In this document: positions 1 to 6,149 of the stretch, piece by piece
Position numbering within the stretch: position 1 is the stretch's first letter
Layout of the letters: each line of letters opens with the position of its first letter
From: Pseudopedobacter sp.
GTDB taxonomy: Bacteria; Bacteroidota; Bacteroidia; Sphingobacteriales; Sphingobacteriaceae
Assembly (NCBI GenBank): GCA_014378285.1
Contig: JACMNZ010000005.1
Location: forward strand, 1-10,399
DNA: 10,399 nucleotides
Direction of reading: 5' to 3'
Notes under the pieces: model-generated
What the model saw: only the letters and a program-made list of their open reading frames with translations
What the model was told of the DNA's origin: nothing
Database searches by the model: none
Translations under genes and position numbers: made by a program

Positions 1-133
1 CTAATAATCCTCCAAAAATAAAAGAGCTATCAAATTTTGGCCAACACATCCATTTAATATCTGTGTTTTTATGCACATGAGCTATGTAAGCACAATTTCC
101 AATTATTCCTGTTTCGTAAACATGTCTCGACAT
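1..133 (-). CDS. GH15-type glycoside hydrolase, N-terminal fragment (cut by window edge)
   Basis: Only the first 44 codons are present; the rest lies beyond the left edge. The peptide starts MSRHVYETGIIGN and continues with a DIKWMCWPKFDSSFIFGGLL block. This matches the conserved N-terminal signature of GH15 glucoamylase/trehalase-like proteins, which usually reads like 'IGN.a.iA.v..dGsIdWlc.PrFDSpsvFa.LL'. Such enzymes hydrolyse alpha-glucosidic bonds, for example in trehalose or glucan ends. There is no signal peptide, so a cytoplasmic enzyme is inferred. The ATG at 133-131 is the natural start because the family motif begins within ten residues of it. The upstream 96 bp is very AT-rich and holds only a poor -7-like match. 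Family assignment is fairly firm; substrate cannot be told from this fragment. Confidence 0.82.
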   Translation of the reverse strand, partial: MSRHVYETGIIGNCAYIAHVHKNTDIKWMCWPKFDSSFIFGGLL

Positions 134-229
134 AATTTTTTTAAATAAGATAAGCTGTTATTAAGCAAAAACGTTACCTAATATTTAATAAAGCTGATAG
201 AAATTAGTTTTTTATTGTTTTAAACTGCC

Positions 230-2371
230 TTAATTATCCCCTTCTCTTCTTTGTTTACGTCTTTCTAGGCGTAATTCTTTGGCAGATTTTGTGATGGTAT
301 CATTCTTAGCCGGTTCACTGCCAAAAATATTTTTCAAAAAGTTTTCTTTTTTTGCTACCGAGTCTTTTTTGCTCTTAAATAAATTGAGGTTAAAAAAGCC
401 GTTATCTTCTTCATCATTCATTAAACTATCTGGCACAAAATCAGATGGTGCAATTTGTCTTCGCAAGCTTTCTCTTAATCTTACGCCATAAAATCCATAA
501 GCACTACTATCTCGTTCAATGTAACCTCTCCTTGCCATTAAGCCTCCAATCATTTTAAAATACCCAGTTAAGTAATCTTTTAAGCTTCCATTTGGTTGCC
601 AAGAATATAAAGATGATTTAGGTTTTGGGACAATGTGCGCTAAATAAATAGATTCGCCTACAGTTAAATCACTTGCATTTTTTCCAAAATAATAATGCGA
701 TGCTTCGCCAATGCCATAAACGTTTCTTCCCCATTCAATAACGTTTAGATAAACCTCATACATTCTTTCTTTACTTGTTAAACGCTTATTTTCTATTAAC
801 CAAACAATTAAAATCTCTTCTATCTTACGTGATAAAGTCTTTTGCCGGTTTAGGTAAACGTTTTTTACCAACTGCATAGAAATGGTACTGCCCCCACGTT
901 TAAAAGATTTAGCCTTAAAATTGGTAGCAATTGATTGCCGGATAGATTCTTCTACAAAACCATGATGTGAGAAAAATGAAGGGTCTTCTGAAGTTAATAA
1001 AGCATTTTTTATGTTTGATGATATTTGATCAAAAGGAACAAAATTTGGGTTGCTTGGGCCGATGGTAATATTTCTTACAGGCTTCCCTTTTTCATAAGGG
1101 GTATAAACAAATGGATTATTTATTTTTTTAAAATTTGTTTTGCCAAACCTTGTTATTTTAAAATCGTCACTTCCGTTTAAATCTGATGTGAAAATTACTT
1201 TATCGGGTTGCCTGCTATCTAAATAAAAATTGAGGGCATATTGTAAATTTCCCTGTAATTTAATTCCTTCAAAAGATTCAAATAAGCCGGATGGGAAAGC
1301 ATCAAAAATATCTTGTGCCTTTTGGTCATAAGCGTTCACTTTTAATTCGTATATTTTATTCTTACCTAAGGTGAGCTTAACATAAGGGCTAAATTGTGCC
1401 TTACCCAAAGAAACGATCGAAGAGCTATCTAATGCAATATAATTTGGGCCAATCAATAATTTCGCATCAATAGATCCATGTTTAACAATCACATCATTTG
1501 CTGCAATCTTTGGTTGGTTAATCAATAAATTAGTAATAGACCAACTTCCCTCGATTTCAAACTTATCACCTGCTTTTTCTGCACTACGCATTTCCGTTCT
1601 TACCGTATCAAAATTTAATTTTAATCCATATTTTCTTTCTAAGAATGGAAATTCTACTTTTTTATTATCTGCGAAAAGCTTTAAGTCCAATTGTTGGCGA
1701 GAAGGGTTTGCTGTGCCCGCAACATGCCAAACTGCTTGGTTTTTATTGTATTTGATAGTAGAATTTACATCCCCATTAACAATAGTTGCAGATTCTGCCA
1801 GTAAACTAAAATTGGTGGTATCCTGATGATATGTAATTAAGAAGTTTTTAATATCCATATCATCAGGAATTTTATCTAAAGCTTGGTTTAAAAGCTTATT
1901 TGCCAATTCTGATAAATCTACTTTGGGTTTATTATCTAAGGTGTCTTTATCTTTCTTTTTGAACAAAAAATCATAATTACTAATGCTGTCTTTTTTTATT
2001 AGTGATATTATTGCATTGTGGATGGCTAATTCTGAGATTTTTACGCTTCCAAATATCAAAGGGAAAAGTTTAACACCAATTTCTAAATCCTTTATTTTTG
2101 CTAATGTGTCTTTTTGATCAGGAACAATAGAGACAGATTGGAAATGAACCTTGCTTAAACCGCTAAAACCGTAAGAACTAATTTTAACATTTAAGTCATA
2201 ATCTGTTTTCGCTTTTTTTAATGCTTTTGAAATTGCAGCGTCTAATAAACTTTGTCTCTTATTAAATGCAATCGCAATTCCTATTAAAAGCAAGGCAAAA
2301 ATGCTTATTACTGTTATAATGAGCGGTTTTTTATATTTCCCAAACTTTACGCCTGTAAATTTTTTTCTCAT
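230..2371 (-). CDS. Membrane-anchored AsmA-like / GT51 peptidoglycan glycosyltransferase (no transpeptidase domain)
   Basis: Numbering is from the ATG at 2371 (713 aa). Residues 16-36 form one transmembrane anchor after a basic N-terminus, placing the rest in the periplasm. Residues about 45-430 are beta-rich and carry an AsmA-like signature near 108-134 (VKISELAIHNAIISLIKKD..SNYDF). Residues about 435-616 are a GT51 domain that polymerises lipid II into glycan strands. It shows EDPSFFSHHG (catalytic Glu 462), GGSTISMQ (493-500), RKIEE (515-519, second conserved Glu 519), KERMYEVYLN (534-543) and YGIGEASHYYFGK (552-564). No penicillin-binding SxxK/KTG transpeptidase domain follows. The last 60 residues are a highly charged, basic tail. 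A TTG at 2383 would add four residues; ATG is preferred because a perfect TAnnTTTG box at 2392-2399 would put the transcript start almost on the TTG. Function of the AsmA-like part is unknown. Confidence 0.88.
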   Translation of the reverse strand: MRKKFTGVKFGKYKKPLIITVISIFALLLIGIAIAFNKRQSLLDAAISKALKKAKTDYDLNVKISSYGFSGLSKVHFQSVSIVPDQKDTLAKIKDLEIGVKLFPLIFGSVKISELAIHNAIISLIKKDSISNYDFLFKKKDKDTLDNKPKVDLSELANKLLNQALDKIPDDMDIKNFLITYHQDTTNFSLLAESATIVNGDVNSTIKYNKNQAVWHVAGTANPSRQQLDLKLFADNKKVEFPFLERKYGLKLNFDTVRTEMRSAEKAGDKFEIEGSWSITNLLINQPKIAANDVIVKHGSIDAKLLIGPNYIALDSSSIVSLGKAQFSPYVKLTLGKNKIYELKVNAYDQKAQDIFDAFPSGLFESFEGIKLQGNLQYALNFYLDSRQPDKVIFTSDLNGSDDFKITRFGKTNFKKINNPFVYTPYEKGKPVRNITIGPSNPNFVPFDQISSNIKNALLTSEDPSFFSHHGFVEESIRQSIATNFKAKSFKRGGSTISMQLVKNVYLNRQKTLSRKIEEILIVWLIENKRLTSKERMYEVYLNVIEWGRNVYGIGEASHYYFGKNASDLTVGESIYLAHIVPKPKSSLYSWQPNGSLKDYLTGYFKMIGGLMARRGYIERDSSAYGFYGVRLRESLRRQIAPSDFVPDSLMNDEEDNGFFNLNLFKSKKDSVAKKENFLKNIFGSEPAKNDTITKSAKELRLERRKQRREGDN

Positions 2372-2391
2372 AAATGATTTCAAGCTGGCTT

Positions 2392-2399
2392 CAAAATTA
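2392..2399 (-). promoter_or_regulatory. Candidate -7 promoter element (TAATTTTG) for the GT51 gene
   Basis: On the minus strand the sequence reads TAATTTTG, a perfect match to the Bacteroidota -7 consensus TAnnTTTG. Twenty bases separate it from the ATG at 2371, so a leader of about 15 nt is expected. No TTG -33 element is visible at the usual 19-21 bp spacing. Confidence 0.42.
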
Positions 2400-2472
2400 T
2401 TACCTGGGCCTAATAATTTTCTAAATTAAGTCAAAAACAAAGCCTAAACAAAAGTTATCAAGGTAGTTTTTG

Positions 2473-2480
2473 TAAATTTG
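2473..2480 (+). promoter_or_regulatory. Candidate -7 promoter element (TAAATTTG) for mrp
   Basis: TAAATTTG matches the Bacteroidota TAnnTTTG consensus exactly and ends 16 bases before the mrp ATG. A TTG at the -33 position is not present. It faces away from the minus-strand element at 2392-2399, making this 125-bp gap a divergent promoter region. Confidence 0.45.
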
Positions 2481-2496
2481 GGGATAAACTTTTAAA

Positions 2497-3570
2497 ATGT
2501 CTATTACAAAAGAGAATATACTTGCCGCTTTAAAAAACGTAGAAGATCCCGACTTAAAGAAAGATTTAGTAACGTTGGGTATGATAGAAAACTTATCTAT
2601 CGATGGAAATAAAGTGAGCTTTACTGTTGTTTTAACTACTCCAGCCTGCCCAATGAAGGAAATGCTAGAGAACGCTTGTAGAAATGCCATTAAGCATTTT
2701 GTAAGTAAAGAAGCAGAGATAAACATCCACATGACGAGTAGAGTAACATCTACACCTACCCAATTAACTGGCAATATCAAAAATATTATTGTGGTAGCTT
2801 CTGGAAAAGGAGGAGTTGGAAAATCTACAGTGGCAGCAAATTTAGCTATTGCTTTAAATTTAAATGGTGCAAAAGTGGGACTTATAGATGCAGATATTTA
2901 TGGTCCATCTGTACCAATTATGTTTGGCTTACAAGGTGCAAAACCAAAAGCAACAGAAATTAATGGCAAAACAAGTATAGAACCCATTGAAAAATATGGT
3001 ATTAAATTATTATCGATAGGTTTTTTTACTGATCCAAATCAACCTGTGCCGTGGCGAGGGCCAATGATTTCTACCGCGGTTAAACAATTGTTTAACGATG
3101 CAAGTTGGGGAGAATTAGATTATTTAGTGGTTGATTTACCACCTGGAACTGGTGATATCCATATTACGGTTGCTCAAAGTTTCCCAATTTCAGGAGCAGT
3201 AATTGTCACCACTCCGCAACAAGTTGCCTTAGCAGATGCTAAAAAAGGAATTGGAATGTTTAGAATGGAAGCCATTAATATTCCGTTATTGGGGATAATT
3301 GAGAATATGTCTTATTTCACTCCAGAAGAATTGCCAGAAAATAAATATTATGTTTTTGGTAAAAACGGGGGTAAAGAATTGGCAGAAATGTATAATGCGC
3401 CATTTTTAGGAGAATTGCCTTTAGTGCAAAGTATCAGTGAAGCTGGTGATGCGGGTATGCCAGTGGTTTTACAAGAAAACCACCCAAGTGCTATCGCCTT
3501 TATTAACCTAGCGCAAAAGGTGGCACAACAAGTGGCTATACAAAATGATAAAGCCAATACAAATAAATAG
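2497..3570 (+). CDS. mrp: Mrp/ApbC-type P-loop ATPase, iron-sulfur cluster carrier
   Basis: The 357-aa protein has the usual Mrp layout. Residues about 5-80 are a MIP18/DUF59-type domain with the conserved TTPACPMK segment (Cys 51). A ParA/MinD-family ATPase follows: Walker A GKGGVGKS (103-110), the Mrp signature DADIYGPSVP (131-140), PWRGPM (185-190) and Walker B VVDLPPGTGD (211-220). Family members bind and transfer Fe-S clusters to apoproteins in the cytoplasm using ATP. The usual CxxC after the ENMS motif (269-272) is absent; the sequence reads YFTPEELPENKYYVFGK instead. The ATG is supported by the domain starting immediately. The nfu gene lies 35 bp downstream on the same strand, with no terminator between, so co-transcription is likely and fits a shared role. 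Confidence 0.95.
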   Translation: MSITKENILAALKNVEDPDLKKDLVTLGMIENLSIDGNKVSFTVVLTTPACPMKEMLENACRNAIKHFVSKEAEINIHMTSRVTSTPTQLTGNIKNIIVVASGKGGVGKSTVAANLAIALNLNGAKVGLIDADIYGPSVPIMFGLQGAKPKATEINGKTSIEPIEKYGIKLLSIGFFTDPNQPVPWRGPMISTAVKQLFNDASWGELDYLVVDLPPGTGDIHITVAQSFPISGAVIVTTPQQVALADAKKGIGMFRMEAINIPLLGIIENMSYFTPEELPENKYYVFGKNGGKELAEMYNAPFLGELPLVQSISEAGDAGMPVVLQENHPSAIAFINLAQKVAQQVAIQNDKANTNK

Positions 3571-3605
3571 TTAATAATCTTTATTTTTAGGATTAAAATA
3601 AGCTT

Positions 3606-3896
3606 ATGAGTAATCACGAAAATTTATTACAAAGAGTAGAAGAGGCTTTAGACACTATTAGACCTTATTTATTAGCTGATGCCGGTAATGTATCTATTAT
3701 AGAAATTACAGATGAAAAAGTTTTAAAAATAAAATTGTTGGGTTCTTGTGAATCTTGCCCCATGAGTATTATGACTTTAAAGGCTGGGATTGAGCAAGCT
3801 GTTAAAAAAGCAGTTCCAGAGATTACCGCAGTTGAAGCCATTAATATTACACCTATTGATGATCCAAATGCTGTTTTACCAGAAACAATGAGATAA
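3606..3896 (+). CDS. NifU C-terminal domain (Nfu-type) Fe-S scaffold/carrier protein
   Basis: This 96-aa protein is a stand-alone Nfu domain. Residues 7-83 cover the fold, beginning RVEEALDTIRPYLLADAGNV and including GSCESCPMS with the metal-binding pair Cys 48 and Cys 51. In this family the CxxC pairs of two subunits hold a [4Fe-4S] cluster that is handed to target proteins. The length is normal for a single-domain bacterial Nfu; the A-type N-terminal domain of E. coli NfuA is missing, so no specific symbol is given. The gene follows mrp by 35 bp on the same strand, consistent with an Fe-S maturation operon. The start is the only ATG that keeps the full domain; there is no strong Shine-Dalgarno, as is normal in Bacteroidota. 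Confidence 0.93.
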   Translation: MSNHENLLQRVEEALDTIRPYLLADAGNVSIIEITDEKVLKIKLLGSCESCPMSIMTLKAGIEQAVKKAVPEITAVEAINITPIDDPNAVLPETMR

Positions 3897-3953
3897 TATA
3901 AGATTTGATATTAGCTTTAACGTTATTTAACAAAAAAATTCTGTCAGGTAGTT

Positions 3954-3961
3954 TAAATTTG
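3954..3961 (+). promoter_or_regulatory. Candidate -7 promoter element (TAAATTTG) for the 208-aa secreted protein
   Basis: TAAATTTG is an exact TAnnTTTG match, but only five bases separate it from the TTG start codon at 3967. If functional, transcription would begin almost at the start codon. No -33 TTG is seen at standard spacing, so the element may be fortuitous. Confidence 0.33.
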
Positions 3962-3966
3962 TAACA

Positions 3967-4593
3967 TTGAAAATACTATTCACCATATCATTAATGATTA
4001 TCTGTTTTGCGGCTTTTTCGCAAACCGAAAAACCATTGGTGCAATTTAGTGGGGTTATTTATGATATGGATAGCAACACAGTTGTTCCTTATGTTGCTAT
4101 TAAAAATGTAAGCAATAATAACAGCGCTTTTGCGGCAAATTATAAAGGTTATTTTTCTTTTGTTTTACAAGAAGGAGACACGGTTGTATTTAGTTCTATT
4201 GGCTACAAGAAATTAGAATTAATAATACCTTCTAATTTAAAGGAAAGAAAATACACCGCAATCATTAAATTACAATCAGATAATATACAATTGCCTATGG
4301 TAAGAGTTTTTCCATGGGCAAGTTATGATGAATTTAAAAAGGATTTTTTAACGATGAAATTTGCAGATGATGATCTGGAAATAGCCATGAAAAACCTATC
4401 TAAAAAAAGTTTAAGAGAGCTTTCCACAAGTCTACCTAGGGACGGCCAAGAAAATAGCGGTATGAGTTTTAATAACCTTCATCAAGCCCACGGTAATAAA
4501 AACATGGTTCAAACTAATCCTTTATTAAATCCCCTTGCATGGGCAGCATTAATTAAACAGATTTCAGAAGGTAATAAAAAGAAAGATGACTGA
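3967..4593 (+). CDS. Secreted/envelope protein with carboxypeptidase-D-regulatory-like domain
   Basis: The 208-aa product starts MKILFTISLMIICFAAFSQ, a Sec signal peptide ending around residue 18-19. Residues about 26-104 form a CarboxypepD_reg-like beta-sandwich: SGVIYDMDSNTVVPYVAIKN, then NYKGYFSFVLQEGDTVVFSSIGYKK. This domain is common at the N-terminus of TonB-dependent SusC-like receptors, but here no receptor follows. Residues 110-208 form a helical, polar tail (FPWASYDEFKKDF, then NPLLNPLAWAALIKQI) that I do not recognise. The start is a TTG; the next ATG (codon 10) would leave a signal peptide too short to work, and no ATG or GTG lies upstream before the stop at 3949. It ends seven bases from the convergent def stop. 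An envelope role is inferred; no enzymatic residues were seen. Confidence 0.8.
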   Translation: MKILFTISLMIICFAAFSQTEKPLVQFSGVIYDMDSNTVVPYVAIKNVSNNNSAFAANYKGYFSFVLQEGDTVVFSSIGYKKLELIIPSNLKERKYTAIIKLQSDNIQLPMVRVFPWASYDEFKKDFLTMKFADDDLEIAMKNLSKKSLRELSTSLPRDGQENSGMSFNNLHQAHGNKNMVQTNPLLNPLAWAALIKQISEGNKKKDD

Positions 4594-4614
4594 TAATAGC
4601 TTATCTTCCTTTTT
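4592..4614 (+). terminator. Weak hairpin between convergent genes
   Basis: GATAA-tagc-TTATC forms a small AT-rich hairpin starting within the stop codon of the secreted protein and reaching into the def stop codon. It is followed on the plus strand by TTCCTTTTTT. On the minus strand a T-rich stretch also follows. The stem is only five pairs, so bidirectional termination is possible but poorly supported. Confidence 0.28.
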
Positions 4615-5173
4615 TAATTAAAGGAAATTTCATTTTGTAATCTACTTTAACAATTCCTTTTGCAATTGCATCTAACTTGCTTTTCAACATGGTTTTTCTT
4701 AATGGGTTTATCCTGTCGGTAAATAACTTACCTTCAATGTGATCATACTCATGTTGGATTATCCTTGCTGCCAACCCAGAAAATTTTTCTTCGTGATTTA
4801 CCCAGTTTTCATCAAAATAGTTGATAAGTACGTTTTCATGTCTGCTAACATCCTCCCTAACATCTGGGATACTTAAGCATCCTTCATTAAAAGACCACTT
4901 TTTTCCGTCTTCTTCAATAATTTGTGCATTGATAAAAACTTTTTTAAAATCATTTAATTCCGGTTGGTCGTCCTCAGCAAAAGGAGAAGCGTCAACAATA
5001 AAAAGCCTTATTGGCAAACCTACTTGTGGTGCAGCTAAACCAACTCCATTTGCGGTATACATTGTTTCAAACATGTTTGATATTAAGCCATCTAGTTGTT
5101 CATAATCATCAGCTATCTCTTGGGCTTTTTTCTTTAGAACAGGATCTCCGTATGCAACTATTGGTAATTTCAT
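4601..5173 (-). CDS. def: Peptide deformylase
   Basis: This 190-aa cytoplasmic metalloenzyme removes the formyl group from the N-terminal methionine of new proteins. All three family motifs are present: GVGLAAPQ (43-50), EGCLS (97-101, metal ligand Cys 99) and HEYDH (141-145, metal ligands His 141 and His 145, catalytic Glu 142). Length is within the normal bacterial range, with a slightly extended, basic C-terminus. The start MKLPIVAYGDPVL is typical for Bacteroidota deformylases, so the ATG at 5173 is firm. No fmt gene lies next to it; it stands alone between a convergent secreted-protein gene and a divergent T9SS cargo gene. A TATTTTTG box ends just four bases before the ATG, so the mRNA may have little or no leader. 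Confidence 0.97.
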   Translation of the reverse strand: MKLPIVAYGDPVLKKKAQEIADDYEQLDGLISNMFETMYTANGVGLAAPQVGLPIRLFIVDASPFAEDDQPELNDFKKVFINAQIIEEDGKKWSFNEGCLSIPDVREDVSRHENVLINYFDENWVNHEEKFSGLAARIIQHEYDHIEGKLFTDRINPLRKTMLKSKLDAIAKGIVKVDYKMKFPLIKKGR

Positions 5174-5177
5174 CGTA

Positions 5178-5185
5178 CAAAAATA
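5178..5185 (-). promoter_or_regulatory. Candidate -7 promoter element (TATTTTTG) for def
   Basis: The minus strand reads TATTTTTG, an exact TAnnTTTG match, followed by TACG and then the def ATG. Transcription from it would begin at or next to the start codon. No -33 TTG is visible at 19-21 bp spacing. Confidence 0.42.
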
Positions 5186-5239
5186 AACATTTATGTATCT
5201 ATTTCTCAGAAATTGGGTATAACAATGGTAAAAATGATA

Positions 5240-5269
5240 TTGAATAAAAAATTTATTTAATTATCTTTA
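5240..5269 (+). promoter_or_regulatory. Candidate complete Bacteroidota promoter (TTG-N19-TATCTTTA)
   Basis: A TTG at 5240-5242 is followed after exactly 19 bases by TATCTTTA at 5262-5269, which matches TAnnTTTG at seven of eight positions. The spacing equals that of the Bacteroidota -33/-7 consensus. The -7 box ends 16 bases before the ATG of the T9SS cargo gene. It is the only promoter in the window where both elements are recognisable. Confidence 0.5.
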
Positions 5270-5285
5270 TAAAAAATTGTTCTAT

Positions 5286-6080
5286 ATGAAGAAATTACTA
5301 CCATTTCTTATTGTTTTTCAACTGTTTATATCATTTGCAAATGCACAAACTTGTACTCCTCCAACTGGTGGCGCAATAACTGGCGATGCGAATGGATGTG
5401 TGGATAGGGTGGGAACTTATAAAATATCTGGTGTAAACGGAGCTACAACTTATAATTGGGTGGTTTCTGGTCCTGCAACTGCTTCTAAAGTTTCTGATGA
5501 TATTTACAGTTTAGTTTTTAATGGCCCAGGGACAGTAAATATTTCTGTAACTCCTGTAAACCAAGCAAATGGTTCTTGTTCTGGTGTACCTATAAATTAT
5601 GCTGTATCCGTATCTGCAACTCCCAATAAACCTACTATTGTTCAAACTGGCCAAACTTTAACTACAAGTGTTGCAAGTTCATATCAATGGTATTTAGGGA
5701 GTACCTTATTATCAAATCAAACATCACAAACCATTTCTCCAACACAACCAGGTCAGTATAGGGTGCAAATAAAAGGTGCTGCTCCAGCTAGCTGTGGTAT
5801 CTTTTCCGATCCTTTCAATTATGTGGTTACGGCTATAAAAGAAGACAATAAATTTGATGGCTTAACTTTTTATCCAAATCCAGTTACCACTACAATCCAT
5901 GTAGAATTCGTTCAAAAATTTGATGTAGAATTTTTTGATATTTCTGGAAGAAAAACATTACAGAAATCCAATTTAAAAGGTAAAGAAGAAATAAATTTAA
6001 GCCAATTAAATAGAGGAATGTATATCATGAGAGTAAATAGTGGCGGCAAATTTGCTATAAGAAAACTAATACTTCAATAA
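5286..6080 (+). CDS. Secreted PKD/Ig-like protein with T9SS type A C-terminal sorting domain
   Basis: Counting from the ATG at 5286 the product is 264 aa. A TTG nine bases earlier is less likely because MKKLLPF is a natural signal-peptide start. The signal peptide runs 1-20, ending FANA. Residues about 24-110 form a PKD-like/Ig-like domain (TYNWVVSGPA, then GPGTVNISVTP), and 115-182 a second Ig-like domain (SYQWYLGSTLL, then PGQYRVQIKG). Residues 193-264 are a T9SS type A sorting domain: LTFYPNPV, then VEFFDISGR, LNRGMYIMRV and the terminal KFAIRKLILQ. Such domains direct cargo across the outer membrane by the type IX system and are usually cleaved. No catalytic motif is present, so an adhesive or structural surface role is inferred. 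A hairpin terminator follows. Confidence 0.9.
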   Translation: MKKLLPFLIVFQLFISFANAQTCTPPTGGAITGDANGCVDRVGTYKISGVNGATTYNWVVSGPATASKVSDDIYSLVFNGPGTVNISVTPVNQANGSCSGVPINYAVSVSATPNKPTIVQTGQTLTTSVASSYQWYLGSTLLSNQTSQTISPTQPGQYRVQIKGAAPASCGIFSDPFNYVVTAIKEDNKFDGLTFYPNPVTTTIHVEFVQKFDVEFFDISGRKTLQKSNLKGKEEINLSQLNRGMYIMRVNSGGKFAIRKLILQ

Positions 6081-6102
6081 AAAATAAAGAATTTTATCAA
6101 AA

Positions 6103-6139
6103 GGAACCTCGATATTTTATTTTCGGGGTTTTCTTTTTT
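6103..6139 (+). terminator. Rho-independent terminator after the T9SS cargo gene
   Basis: GGAACCTCGA (6103-6112) pairs with TCGGGGTTTT (6123-6132) through ten positions, three of them G-U wobbles. The loop is AT-rich, and a pyrimidine-rich run with six T (6134-6139) follows. It starts 22 bases after the cargo stop codon and ends ten bases before the next ATG. Confidence 0.7.
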
Positions 6140-6149
6140 ATATCAAAAC

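Noticed and set aside
134..229. Promoter for the GH15 gene or terminator for the GT51 gene in the 96-bp gap
   Set aside because: The best -7-like match on the minus strand (TATCTTAT) fits six of eight positions without a -33 at proper spacing, and no stable hairpin with a T-run was found.
279..491. Plus-strand open frame antisense to the 3' end of the GT51 gene
   Set aside because: It lies wholly within a well-supported gene on the other strand, has low-complexity Phe/Ser/Leu-rich sequence and no recognisable domain.
2421..2780. Minus-strand open frame antisense to the start of mrp
   Set aside because: It covers the mrp promoter region and N-terminal domain, and its translation shows no family motif.
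3348..3617. Minus-strand open frame antisense to the mrp 3' end
   Set aside because: It overlaps conserved Mrp sequence and spans the mrp-nfu junction; the product is not recognisable.
4606..4626. Inverted repeat TTCCTTT / AAAGGAA
   Set aside because: It lies within the def coding sequence, is AT-rich, and has no T-run after it; probably codon composition.
4821..5247. Two overlapping plus-strand open frames antisense to def
   Set aside because: Both are shadows of the deformylase gene, which has all three catalytic motifs.
5277..5285. TTG start three codons upstream for the T9SS cargo protein
   Set aside because: The ATG at 5286 gives a standard MKK signal peptide and suits the promoter spacing better.
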